This document shows positions 36,363 through 47,713 of a DNA stretch of 64,000 bases, in pieces. Positions within the stretch are counted from its first letter, which is position 1. Each line of letters starts with the position of its first letter. The stretch spans positions 2,046,001 through 2,110,000 of the forward strand of contig JAAXNY010000013.1 of NCBI GenBank assembly GCA_013420905.1. Direction: 5' to 3'. A program made the position numbers and the translations under genes. This DNA is from Collybia mongolica (lineage: Eukaryota > Basidiomycota > Agaricomycetes > Agaricales > Clitocybaceae). The notes under the pieces were generated by a model that saw nothing but the letters and a program-made list of their open reading frames with translations, was not told the DNA's origin and made no database searches.

Positions 36363-36448
36363 CTCCCCGCCTGGGAGTCGAACCCAGCTCTCGCGCGGTC
36401 CGCCAGTTAGTGACAGGCGCGTGTACTAAACCGATATACTAGCAGGGA
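36363..36448 (-). tRNA. tRNA-Asp: tRNA-Asp(GTC) with 13-nt intron
   Basis: On the minus strand the acceptor stem TCCCTGC pairs with GCGGGGA (one T-G pair). The anticodon stem CGCGC/GCGCG encloses C-T-GTC-A, anticodon GTC. The T arm is CTGGG-TTCGACT-CCCAG, with the B-box GGTTCGACTCC. Thirteen extra bases sit after position 37, exactly where eukaryotic tRNA introns occur; removing them leaves a standard 73-nt tRNA body. CCA is not encoded, as usual. Confidence 0.93.
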
Positions 36449-36717
36449 TACATTACATTTGACACATTGTATCTATAAGATCTTCATTCCTATTCTAATG
36501 TCTGAATCACATGGATAAAACCATGTGACCGGTTCCCAATCCCGTTCCGAGCTCCTCGAAACTTGTTGCCATCGCCTTCAAACTAGAGATCTATCCAGAA
36601 CACCGTAGCTCACAGAAATACCTTCTATTTCCCGTATTTTGGCTCGAGGTCACCGTTCATATCGTTGATTTTACGCAGATCAATCTTTATCTAATCTCCA
36701 AGGAGCAACTGTCATAA

Positions 36718-38032
36718 ATGGCCACCGACAAACCCAAACCAACTCCTCGCAATCCGGCGGACTCAGACGATGAGTTAGATGAATTCGATGGTCCGTCCTT
36801 CACTATAACCACCATGTGGAGTGCTCTCACCCACGAACGCCACAGATGTTCTTGAGCAGTTTACCCCAGCGTCTAAAACGGGCCCACCGCAATCTCCACT
36901 TATATCGCCACCTCCGCCACCCCCAACGGCGACGTCAAATACATTTCAGCGACCGCGCACCAATACTCGTGTTGATGCGCTACCCATATCCGTGCCAGGC
37001 TCCGGGGTCAGGACAGGTCTCGACGCTACAGCGGAGTTGGACGAGGATGAGTTATCGGCCGAGTTCTCACGAGAACTGGCGAAAGGCATGGAAAGTCTGA
37101 TGCGAGAAATTGGGGGTGGCGACACTACTGGAACCGAGGGCCAGACCGATGAAGAGGCGCAGCGGGTGTTTAAGGCCGCATGGGAGGCTATGCTCGTCGA
37201 GGGCATGGATGGAATGAAAAGTAACGACCTTGCCGGACTGGAGGAGTTCATGGGACAGGATCAAGGGAAGGCTGCCGGGGGAACCTCTGCATCTCCTAAG
37301 GACAGCGACACGGCGAAGGATTTCCAGAATAAGATCAAACAGGCAATGGATAAACTCAAAGCGAGCGAGTCGAATTTACAGGTATGTTTGATCCGCTTTG
37401 ACGGCCCTTGCATACCCATCATGGTGCCCCCAGGAATCACAAGCCGGCGGAAGTTCTAACCCTCTAGGTGGCGCGGATCCCGGGTCACTGGAGGCGCTTC
37501 TAGCGTCTCTGGGAGACATGGGTTTAGGCGAGGGAGGAGATGGCGACACCGAGCTTTCAGATCTGTTGGAAAATATGATGACGCAGCTCGTAAGCAAGGA
37601 AATTCTTTACGATCCGTTGAAGGAGCTAGCAGTTAGTGTATGTATGATCTTTCAACCATCAACGGAATTATCGGCTCAATCTCCCTTCGTTCAGTTCCCT
37701 CCATACCTGGCAAATCCCCCAGCTCCCATCACACCCGCCGACAAGTCACGCTACGAATCGCAGTTAGCATGTGTACGTAAGATACTGGCGGTGTTCGATA
37801 ACCCCACCTACCGCGAGAAAGATCCCGCGTCGATGAAAGAGGTTTCAGATCTCATGAACGAGGTACGCCGTGCTTTTCGCAATATCCGTTCTCCATCTTT
37901 GAACCCGCGTTTTTACGATAGATGCAAAATTACGGGTCTCCACCTGCAGAGGTGATGGGCCCGCTCCCACCAGGGATGGGTCTTGGGCCAGATGGAATGC
38001 CACAGATGGGGAATGACTGCATTATTGCTTAG
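36718..38032 (+). CDS. PEX19: Peroxin PEX19, peroxisomal membrane-protein receptor
   Basis: 363 residues, exons 36718-36790, 36846-37381, 37434-37637, 37695-37862, 37922-38032; all phases agree. PEX19 is the cytosolic chaperone and import receptor that binds peroxisomal membrane proteins and docks on PEX3. Seen: an acidic N-terminus (DSDDELDEFDDVLEQF, the PEX3-binding region), a helical ELAKGMESLMREIG stretch, then the conserved core LLENMMTQLVSKEILYDPLK, FPPYLA and YREKDPASMKEVSDLMNEMQ. The C-terminus is DCIIA-stop with the last four residues CIIA, a CaaX farnesylation box as in yeast and human PEX19. The Pro-rich insert after residue 45 is a fungal elaboration. Confidence 0.95.
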
Positions 38033-40049
38033 GTCGTGGCTCATCGTGATGTAATAAAGGTATTTATTTGGATGTACCTCCGGGGCCCTGGGGTTGAAAA
38101 GACTGGGAAATTCAGTGTACCGTGTTTATGTAATGTTTCTTACATTCCTGCAGATGTGAGCTCTCTATGATACCCACTCTTCCAGCTATCATGAAAGCTT
38201 GCCGTTGAATGTTTCCTTGTCCCCTTGGTATGCATATGGGTGATGTTGACGCCACATCCGAGTCCAAACCAGTCGGGCGGCTTTTTCGGTGGCGATTTTT
38301 TTTTGTATTGCGAAGACCATTCGTCCCTTGCCCTCTATTGTCCACACGGGTTTTACCAACGTTCTACGTGGTTACTTTATATAAAGCGTACGCTCTCCTC
38401 GCGTATATGATGACGGTGGGAAATGATTTCGAGGCTCACAGTCGTGAGTCATCCTTGTATTCGTCACAAACTTAATCAGTGCTCATATGAGAGGCTATTC
38501 GTAGAGTAGGTTGTCGATGATACGAAATCACGTACATTTAAGGGTTCTGGCTGAGAGTCGATGTAAAGACCAGGTTAGACACTGTTCCACTTCTTTCGGG
38601 TTTCATTGTTTGGGGATTTCGCTTTCAACTTATTAACCGAAGGTATCCCGGCAATATGAAATCATTCACCTGGATCCCTAACGGCCACTGACCATCACCA
38701 CTCGTACTATGATTGATGACTCCTTTACACATTCATAGCAAAACTTTCTCAATTCTCCCTTAATTGCCTCCAAAATTTATATTATCTCAGCAGGATATGT
38801 ATGGTATTTCTCACTTGAAGAAATTCACCATTGACCTTCCATTCATAGATCTAACCATATTTAGCCAATCCTCCCAACCCCACTGACATTGTCCAACAGG
38901 AGGCACTATAAACTATTCAATCTGAGTTTCAGAAGAATTCGAACTCCAGCTAAGATGGACGACTCAGGAAGATGAAAGTTAGGTGTAAAATCATGAGTAC
39001 TATTTATTATTCTTTGTGTATTTCACTCATCAATTCCTCCTTCTGTTGTATCACTGAGCTGTTGCAGCCAGCCTTCTATAATACGACGAGACCCTTTCCG
39101 AGTCACTCACCTGTGCGGTTAAGAATAACTCATGCTGGCATCCTGGTGGCATTGTTTGCCCGGCTGTTGCCGGTGCAGCATACTTCTTGGCATCACCCCC
39201 ACGTTAGGGTATTACGGTTTGTACTGATATTACTCTGCACGGCCCCAATTACTACAGGTATGCACACGAAACCATCTACGATGGACCCATTATTGTGAGT
39301 ACGCAAGTCGTATTTGAATCGTGATCTACATCATAAAGAAAACTGCAAAGTTAATGGTTACTACGATATCGCAATGCACTCGTCTAAGTTCTGTCCCATG
39401 GAGAGACACTCTTGATGATATTGGATCTATTACACCCGATTTTTCGGACGGCCCATCGACTCAGGAGACCGAACTGCCCATTTTCCCGCCTGTGTCGGGT
39501 CTGGTCCTTCGGTGGCTTTAAAGCTGGTCCGTTCAAACGTGATGGAGTCCTTGAATTATAACTTCAGTCTACACCATCCCAACGTCATAATCGCGACAGC
39601 CTGAAAAAACGCAGGCAATTAGAAGTGTAAGTACTTTCGTAACCTCGAAAAAAGACCAGTGTAAGAGTTACAATCGGCTTCCTGATGTTCTCAAAGTGCT
39701 CGTTTCACTGATTTTGGACTTCCCAGATGTTTCTTTGTCCGCAGCTATGACAAATGCCCCAAACAGTGGCCTCGTCTCGGGGTCACTTTCGGTTTTGAGC
39801 GGGTAAACTGTATTGTACGTTTGAGCCCATTCATTAGGGAGGGCCGACTCCTTCTGGTGTCCTCCAGCGCCCTGTGTCGGGATATTCGACACCAGTTTAG
39901 GGAACACGCTCCGATATCTCATATCCGACGTTTTTCCGTTCATTCCAGTGCGCCCCCATTCCCCTACTGAATATCTAATACCGCTCCTAGCGGACCTCCG
40001 TGTAAGGCAACGACCCTACAATAGTTTACTAGTGGCGCCAGTATCGACG
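38033..40049. other. Intergenic, nothing recognised
   Basis: 2 kb between PEX19 and the DPBB gene. A 91-codon minus frame at 39943-39668 has no recognisable motif. Confidence 0.4.
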
Positions 40050-40057
40050 TATAAAAG
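40050..40057 (+). promoter_or_regulatory. TATA box of the DPBB gene
   Basis: TATAAAAG lies about 50 bp before the ATG at 40104, a usual spacing for strongly expressed fungal secreted-protein genes. Confidence 0.6.
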
Positions 40058-40103
40058 CGGGACGTATTCTTGTCTCTAAACATCGACTCTTCCGCCTTTC
40101 GAA

Positions 40104-40582
40104 ATGGTTAACACTCAATCCCTCTTCACTGCCTTGGCTGCGCTCTCTCTTTCCATTGGGTCTGCGACGGCCTTCAGAGGAAGAGGTACACCGATTTTTG
40201 ACATTCCCTCCGCAACCCCTAATCTTATCGCTACTTCTAGCCTCCTGGGATGCGCTTGGAACGACGCCATGCCCAAAGAAATGCGACTCAAACCTTGACT
40301 ACAGGGTTGCTCTCCCCGTCACCATGTTCCCCAACGGCGAACGCTGCTGCGAGCGCGTCCACGTCCAGTGTGCGTTCCATTCGGTGTCTATGCTGTGTAC
40401 GCACTCACTCATTTGGGGTTATAGACCAGGACAGGGGCATCGATGTAACCTTCACCGACCTTTGTCTCTCTTGCGCGAACTCGTTCAACATCAGCCTCAG
40501 CCACCAGGCGTTCTCGCAGATTGCGGACCTCGAACTTGGACAAATCTACCCAGTTGATTGGACCTTCTTTGCAAGGGACTAA
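40104..40582 (+). CDS. Secreted RlpA-like double-psi beta-barrel (expansin/barwin-like) protein
   Basis: 122 residues in three exons: 40104-40185, 40241-40369, 40425-40582. The signal peptide MVNTQSLFTALAALSLSIGSATA is followed by a single small domain. Seen: WDALGTTPCPKKC, VALPVTMFPNGERCCERVHV, then DVTFTDLCLSCANSFNISLS, HQAFSQIADLELGQIYPVDW. This is the DPBB pattern (VALP...F, C-x-V, D-x-C-x-x-C, LS...F..IA...G.I.V.W) of small fungal expansin-like/barwin-related proteins. Six cysteines suggest disulfides. There is no carbohydrate-binding domain. It is likely a wall-associated protein without hydrolytic activity. Intron 1 splits the N-terminus right after the signal peptide. Confidence 0.85.
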
Positions 40583-40896
40583 TCAAATTGGTGTGGTTGA
40601 CTGTGTTTATCCCTTTTATATGATACAATACTATTTAGAGTCCTACTTGTTCGAATGTTATTGTAGTATGATATAGAATTGGATGCCGTCCCAGGTATAT
40701 CAATGTTGCCGAAAAAAAAGTATTGCAATGGGATTCTAAAAAATACAATGCAAAGGTGATGTAACGCCAACGGATCGTTCGACATAACGTGTATCTAGTC
40801 TATGTTCATGAAGTTTGTTTGACGACTTTTAAAGCCCCATCAATGTCATAAATGTTGTTGTTACTCTTGGGAACGACCCTTGGATTTATTCCCCTC

Positions 40897-43204
40897 TCAT
40901 GGTCGTCGTGCATACCGGCTACTATGTCGTATCCGCTTCCCATAGTACCAGAAGATCCACGGCCTGGGGACAGGAATAAAGAAGCATCATCAGTCAGATT
41001 CATGACCATCCTGAATATCACCAGTACCCTGGACACCCAATGACTATCGCTACAACAGCAAGCACGATGTTTCCTTTTCCATATCCCAGATTATCATACA
41101 TAGCTGGGGCGAAGAGCGGGAAGCCGAACCCCGCCAATGAGCGAAGGCAGGCTGCGGCCGCGAGTGCTGTGGAAGCCATGTGAATTACTCGTGTTCCTCC
41201 ATAGCTGACGCCAAGAATACCTGAAGCGGCGTACAGTGTGAATGCGTCCACAATGTAAGTCTGAATAGACTGGAAGTTTAATATTAGTCCGACACTAACT
41301 AGCGCTGTTCCCTGAGATGGTTGAGATACAAAATTTAGGTGAATGGCATGTAACCTCTGAAAGTAAACTCACGATATCTGTAACAATCCAGTGGACACGC
41401 TCCTGTGCCGCCCATCCTGCTACAAGCAGGCCGATAGGTAGCACAAACGTCCCCGGAACCATTGGTGCTTTACGTAGGTGTTTTGTTGAGAAATGCCTTC
41501 AAAGAAAAACGGACTAATTCTACTCACGGAGACGGAATTCTGGTTCTCCTACATCATTGTTTTTGTTTTTGAAGTGCATATAGATCCGGTCCATGAACCG
41601 GGCGTTGATCTGAGCAGCAAGAGTCAGGCCCACACCAAGTGAGAGGTAATGAAGTCCTGCGATGCTTGTCGTTTCATGATAGATACCCTCAAATATCCCG
41701 GGTAGTGTCGTTAGGAATACTTGGGGAGACGTCTTACGTCAAGGAGTTTCAAAGAAAAATATTTGAGACAGCGTACAGTAGAACACGCCGTACATAAATG
41801 CCATGTATATTCCCAGGAGTTGTATGATGGGTTCATGGGCAAAGATGACGAACGGGCGGGTCAGAGCCGTGTTAAGGATGAACTTCCAGCTGTGTGAAAA
41901 GGGATAAGATACCGATAATGAGCAAAAAGGAACCTGGATGGCCTACTGTCGAGAGTCACCCGTAGGATCAAACACTGTACGCACTTGCGTCGTCTGTCCC
42001 TTTTCAGAGTCCATGGTTTCCCGTACCTTCTTTGCTTTGTTTTCCAGAAGAAGGGGTGCATATGCTACGGAACACATAAGCTAATTTGTTATGGATGGGG
42101 GGGCTACTTACTTTCTTGAAGGAAGAATAAGCCCGATATTTGGATAGCAGCATCGATGATACTTGTCGACCAAAACTAGCAGAAAAATATTAGGCTGTGT
42201 TGAAAATATGGGGCTGACGGCTTACAACCCATCGCCAAGTTGAACGTTCAGCGATCCTTGGATATTGTTAGATCTGAGACTTGATAGTGGTCGTTGTGGC
42301 TTACCATGCACCACAGACCGGCCCGACGACCGGCCCAAGCAAAGGCGCTAAGGAGTAGATAGCTATCGCTTTTCCCCTCTCCTCTGGTTTCCAGGTGTCG
42401 CCAAGAACACCTCCACCAACCTAAACTATTATCGGCTTCCTAAACGGATAGATACTGGGGTCGGGACGTACCGAGAGTGGTGCACCCCCGCCTACACCAG
42501 AAAGAAACCGAAATGCAATAAACTCCCCTTTGTTTCGCGCAAATCCACATGACAGATTCCAAACTACATTTTAAGTTCAGTATTCAATTGAACGAGAAAA
42601 CAGTGTGCCAACGCGCCGAGATAAAAGAGGTTGGAGAGCTGCAAAACGCGCGATCTACCGTAAATTTCACTAAGGGGACCTAGGAACTTCTCCAGGTGAT
42701 TAGCATACTATACATTGTGATGTTTACAATAACGTACCAGGGGTCCAAGGGCTATCACGGAGGTATAGACACATGTCAAAAGTCGTGCAGATCTGGGCTG
42801 GAACCAAGAAACAAACCATAACCCAAGACAAACACAGAAGTCATCATTGCAATTATTGCAGTGCTGGTTACACCAAATTCCTGCGCAATTTGGGTGGTTG
42901 CGGGTGCGACCATAGAAGACGAGATTGGGCTGATAAACGTAAAGGACGAGACAACCAGTGTTGCTGCCCACTTTCGCCTGTATGGCCAGCTTGATATAGG
43001 CCGGTATAAGTCCTATTCTGATCAAAATTTTCGAACTCACTTTTTCGGGTTCATGGGGTCTGTAGGCCCGTCCCAGTCAACTAAGAGGGGCTTCGAATTG
43101 TCTGTAAATTGCACTGGGGAGCTTTCACGCTCCAGGACGGGCATGTTCGTGGGGGACGGTGGTGCCTTGTCGTCATCCTGGGTGGCAGGGAGTTCATGAG
43201 GCAT
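40897..43204 (-). CDS. DHA1-type MFS multidrug/polyamine transporter, copy 1
   Basis: About ten short exons. Start at ATG 43204 (MPHELPATQDDDKAPPSP), stop at 40897. A hydrophilic N-terminus ending LLVDWDGPTDPMNPKK precedes twelve predicted helices. Signatures: FISPISSSMVAPATTQIAQE (helix 1), VFVLGYALGPL, motif A GPLSEIYGRSRVLQ, GVGGGAPLS, and the antiporter motif C APLLGPVVGPVCGA. The end is PWIFWYYGKRIRHSSRYARR. Fungal DHA1 members with this pattern export drugs or polyamines with H+ exchange at the plasma membrane; the substrate here is unknown. One intron, after FYL, begins G|GCGCGT where copy 2 has G|GTATAT, a possible GC donor or a damaging mutation. A close tandem paralogue lies at 44159-46467. 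Confidence 0.85.
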
Positions 43205-44158
43205 AGCGAACAAGGCGAAGAAACGTCGCCTCTGAATGTGCCGCTCTAATCAAACACCCAACAGCGGTCACCAGGACGCGGAAACATATGTCCGGTCACA
43301 ATACCCACTTCAATGTGATCTTGAGCGCCCGGCACGACGGCTCGACCGGCGATGTACCTGAGGTTATTTTTGGTTGTGACGATTGCAGCCAATGGCAGGA
43401 ACCCATTCCTGCTGAGTCGGGGATAATCAATAAAATATCTCACCCCCGTAAGATTTTTGACTCAGTTAGATCCAGTCATGAGAGGAAAACCTCAGATGGA
43501 GAAGAAAAAAGTCAAATTACCATCACGAGTAGTCCCGTGATCTCAAATGAGGGGTGAGTTTTCGCGGTCATTCTAAATTCTAGGCGTGGGTAAATGACTT
43601 TCGCCGATTTCGAGGGCCTTCATACCGCAAGCGGGAGGTCAGGAACCCATTCACCTATATTCATATTCATGGGAATGTCGAGGCGGTGGGACGAAAGCAT
43701 CTTACCGGTTAGTTTGAGCGCTTGGAATGTACTTGAATATAGCGCACTTCGACTCGGGGACAATTAATATAAATGGGTATCATGTAAGGCATATATATGC
43801 ATGAGGGTGCGAACAAAGTTCAAAAGAGTTCCAACTCCGCGTCAATGCCGAACGCAGACCAGATTTAGATTCTGCGATACTAAGTATATGCAGACGATGC
43901 TGTTCAAATTTTTGAATCCTTGCTTTTTCACTTGAATTGTATATCACACACTGGATGTGATACTATAAAGTCTCTATATCAACAATTCGAATTACTGCAA
44001 AATGGTTCTAAAAATACAGTTATGTAAGGCGATATGATACAAACTGTCATTCAACGTGACGTGAAGTCTATTTGACGATCGTGTAAGGTGAGAAGTTCCA
44101 TCCATGACATAAATGCGAATTATTTTTGAGAATGATTCATACGTTTAATTCCTTCGTT
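43205..44158. other. Spacer between tandem MFS genes
   Basis: Promoter region of copy 1 and 3' flank of copy 2. The sequence ACGTGAAGTCTATTTGACGA near 44058 resembles the 3' flank of copy 1 near 40790-40830, consistent with duplication of the whole unit. Confidence 0.45.
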
Positions 44159-46467
44159 TCATGAACGTCGTGTGTACCGGCTGCTGAGTCGTATGCGCTT
44201 TCCGTACTTCCAGATTAACCAGGGCCTAGAGGTAATATGTAAATCCCATCAGCTAGAATTTTGATATTGATTAGGATGGCACGTACGCCGGACACCCAAT
44301 AACAATGGATATAACAGCGAGTATCGTGTTGCCCTTCCCGTAGCCCAACTTATTGTACATCACTGGGGCAAAGAGCGGGAAGCCGAATCCTGCCAAAGAG
44401 CGAAGGCAGGCTGCCGCCGCAAGCGCTGTGAAATGAATTTAAGTTTCTCGTATTTTTTGTAAGCCTAGTGATAGACATACCTGAAGCAGCGTGTAATGTA
44501 AATGCATCGACAAGGTAGGTCTGAATAGACTGGAAATTTAATATCATACCGGCGCAGACTAAAGCCATCCCCTGGATAAGTGGGATGTAAGGTGAGCGAA
44601 TAGTATTGCATGAGTAAAAAGTAGATTCACGATATCTGTGGCGATCCAGTGAACATGCCCCTGCGCTGCCCACCCAGACAGAAGCAGGCCGATGGGAAGT
44701 AACACCGTACCCGGGACCATGGGTGCTATACGTCGATATTTCATCAGATAAGAGGCGCGAGAAAATCATTCATACTTACGAAGACGAAACTCCGGCTCTC
44801 CTACGTTGTCGTTCTTGCTCTTGAAGTGTTTGTATATTGGGTCCATGAACCAGGCATTGATTTGAGAAGCCATGGTCAAGCCCACACCCAAAGCGATATA
44901 ATGAAGCCCTCCAATGCTCGTTTTTTCGTGATAGATCTTTTCGAATATCCCTGGTACCGTCGTTAAGAACACTTGGGGCAAAAATTATGTCAGAGATCCT
45001 GAATGAGAAACGGTTGTGAGGCGACGTACAGTAGAAGATGCCATATATAAAGGCCATGTAAACGGCGAAGAGCTGAATGATAGTTTCGTGGGCAAACATG
45101 GCGAACGGCCGGGTTAATGCTTTGCTGAAGATAAACCTCCACCTACGAGAAGAGGTAGGATAAGGATAAAGAACAAAAAAGACCTGAAGGGCTTACTGTC
45201 TGGATTCGTCTGTTTTGTCGAATACCGTACGAATTTGTATCGTCTGGCCCTTTTCCGGGTCCATGGTTTTTCGTATCTTCTCTGCTTTATTCTCTAGCAA
45301 AAGAGGGGCGTATGCTATGAAGCATGTGAGTTACCTTGTTATGATCGAGAGGGTTCCTGCTTACTTTCTTGAAGGAAGAATAAACCAGATATTTGAATAA
45401 CAGCGTCAACGATACTTGTCGACCAAAACTGGTAACCCAGCATGAGAGCGTGCTAAAAGTACGCGACTGACGTAAACTTACAACCCATCGCCAAGTTGAA
45501 CGTTCAGCGATCCTGAGATCTTATCAATTTTAGTTCCTGGTACCACTAATTATAGCTTACCATGCACCACAAACCGGCCCAATCACAGGCCCAAGTAACG
45601 GAGCTAGGGAGTAGATAGCGATTGCTTTCCCCCTCTCTTCGGCCTTCCAAGTATCGCCAAGAACACCGCCACCTATCTGGAGCACATGTGCCTTTTATAT
45701 TGAAATTACTGGGGACCAGGACGTACTGATAGAGGCGCACTGCCGCCTACCCCTGAAAGAAACCGGAATGCAATAAATTCCCCTTTGTTCCGTGCAAATC
45801 CACATGCTAAATTCCAAACTGTTCTCCGTAAGTTCAGTATTCCGGAGAGGAGAAAATGCGCATATACCGAGATAAAATAAGTTGGAGAGCTGGAGTATGC
45901 GTGATCTACCGTATATTTCACTGAGAGGACCTAAAAACTAATAATATGATGTGAGCCGCTATATATTAAAATATCTATTTTCACATACTAAGGGTCCAAG
46001 GGCTGCCACGAGTGTGGGTATGCCATGAGCCGAGCGGATCTGAAGCAGGAATAGAGAACAACTGACCATAACCCAAGACAAACACAGAAGTCATCATAGC
46101 GATTATCACGGTGCTAGTCACGCCGAATTCCCGCGCAATCTGTGTCGTCGCCGGCGCGACCATAGAGGACGAAATCGGGCTGATGAATGTAAAGGAAGAG
46201 ACGACCAGTGTTGCTGCCCATTTGCGCCTATATGACCAACTTGATGCACACCAGGCGTTAGCTGCATTTGAAAACGAAAATGGAAAATTACAGGGGGGCT
46301 CACTTTTTTGGATTCAGGGGGTCCGTAGGTCCATCCCAATCAACCAAGAGTGGTTCCGAACCGTCTGTAGGCTGCGCGGAGGAGCTTTCGTGGTCCAGAG
46401 TGGGTGTGCTCATCGGGGACAGTGATCCCCTGCTGTCATCATGAGAGTCTGAGGGTACATGGGACAT
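44159..46467 (-). CDS. DHA1-type MFS multidrug/polyamine transporter, copy 2
   Basis: Same exon plan as copy 1. Starts MSHVPSDSHDDSRGSLSP at 46467, stops at 44159 after PWLIWKYGKRIRLSSRYTRR. Seen: LLVDWDGPTDPLNPKK, FISPISSSMVAPATTQIARE, SVFVLGYALGPL, NLACGFARNKGEFIAFRFLS, ERGKAIAIYSLAPLLGPVIG, AERSTWRWV, a central loop with KIRKTMDPEKGQTIQIRTVF, SFAMF-type helix 7 region (RPFAMFAHETIIQLFAVYMA), YHEKTSIGGLHYIALGVGL and FGFPLFAPVMYNKLGYGKGN. All introns have GT-AG ends. The two genes differ mainly in the N-terminus and linker. Divergence of the N-terminal tails fits relaxed regulation regions rather than transport core changes. Confidence 0.88.
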
Positions 46468-47713
46468 AGTGGATTAGGTGAAGGAGTGGCGCCCCGTACT
46501 TCCCCTTGCTATTTAAGCCAGGTGCAGACACGGAAACATATCCGGCTATGACATCGACTGTCGTTAATTTTCAACGCGAGTCGCATGGAGTGCCGGTCCG
46601 GCACGATGACTAACCCCACAATGGGCTGAACTATTATTTATAGTTCGGATTTATTTTAATCCCCTAATTCACAATGACTCACTGGGGGCGACAACTCTCA
46701 CAGCTGCAACGCAGAGCCGGAAAAAAAAAAGATAAAGCTTTGGCAGGGGAGTGTCGGATTCGAGGTGTGTAGTGTTTGCGAAGTGTTCCACTTCAAGTCG
46801 CCAATGAAGATAGTCAGCCTTATCATCTACGCGATTGTACATTATGAGGTCCCATCACCACTGGTCAACTCGGATGCTTTGGGGATATACGGATGCTTTG
46901 AGAAGAAATTAAAAGCGAGCGGCAAGACTTGGAAAATGTATTTAGGAATATTTAGTTAAACACCGCATCAACTCCGACTTCGAACGGAGTTCGGCACTTC
47001 ACAGACCCGGATTCCGCGGGCTAACCGTACGGTGAGAGTCTTCTCATATTCAAGCCGCATTTCAATAGCTATAGGATGGTATATAGCGATAAGTGGACAA
47101 TACCAAGGGACAATCGAGATCATGTCCTAGGGGTCGTTACTCTTTCTGGTGGGTCTGCATGTCCCGTCCAGCCCTTGTCAATACGCAAGCTCATAAACTG
47201 ACAGACTTGACCCCACAGAAACGCCAGTATCTGAATCGCTTCTGGAGTCCTACTACGAAAAACACCTCCAGCCAAACCACAGGCTTTCGAAAACAATATT
47301 TTTCCAATGTACACCACCCGTCAATTACAACAAATGGTCGAATGGTGATCATGAAGTTCAATTTGTTGACATCAGTGCCGACGGGCTGGCATTAGTGGAC
47401 AGCTCTGGAGCAAAGGTTGGGCTCAAGGAACGGCAATATCTTTACTTGATGACGGTACTATCCGGAGTAAACGACCTTGTCCTATCCTACCCGGACGATA
47501 TGAACGCCTCAGTGTTGGATATGTGGTTCAATGCCACTCACGATGCTGGCGTTCGGAGATATATCCTTGAGAAGCCTTTGTGAGCAACGCACTTTCCGCG
47601 AAGTCGAGTTCGGACTGACGTGAGTTTAAAGGAGTGGCCTTCCAGTCCGCGTCCAAACCTCGCAGCTTCATTTTCTCAACGCAAGCAAGCGCCTAAAATG
47701 GCTCGGCGGAGAT
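46468..47713. other. Intergenic with an unidentified coding fragment at 47340-47583 (+)
   Basis: A 240-bp + strand frame reads VDISADGLALVDSSGAKVG, LKERQYLYLMTVLSGVNDLV, LSYPDDMNASVLDMW and ends RRYILEKPL-stop at 47583. Codon use looks genuine, but there is no start and no family is recognised. It may be the last exon of a lost gene. An A-run lies at 46722-46731. Confidence 0.4.
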
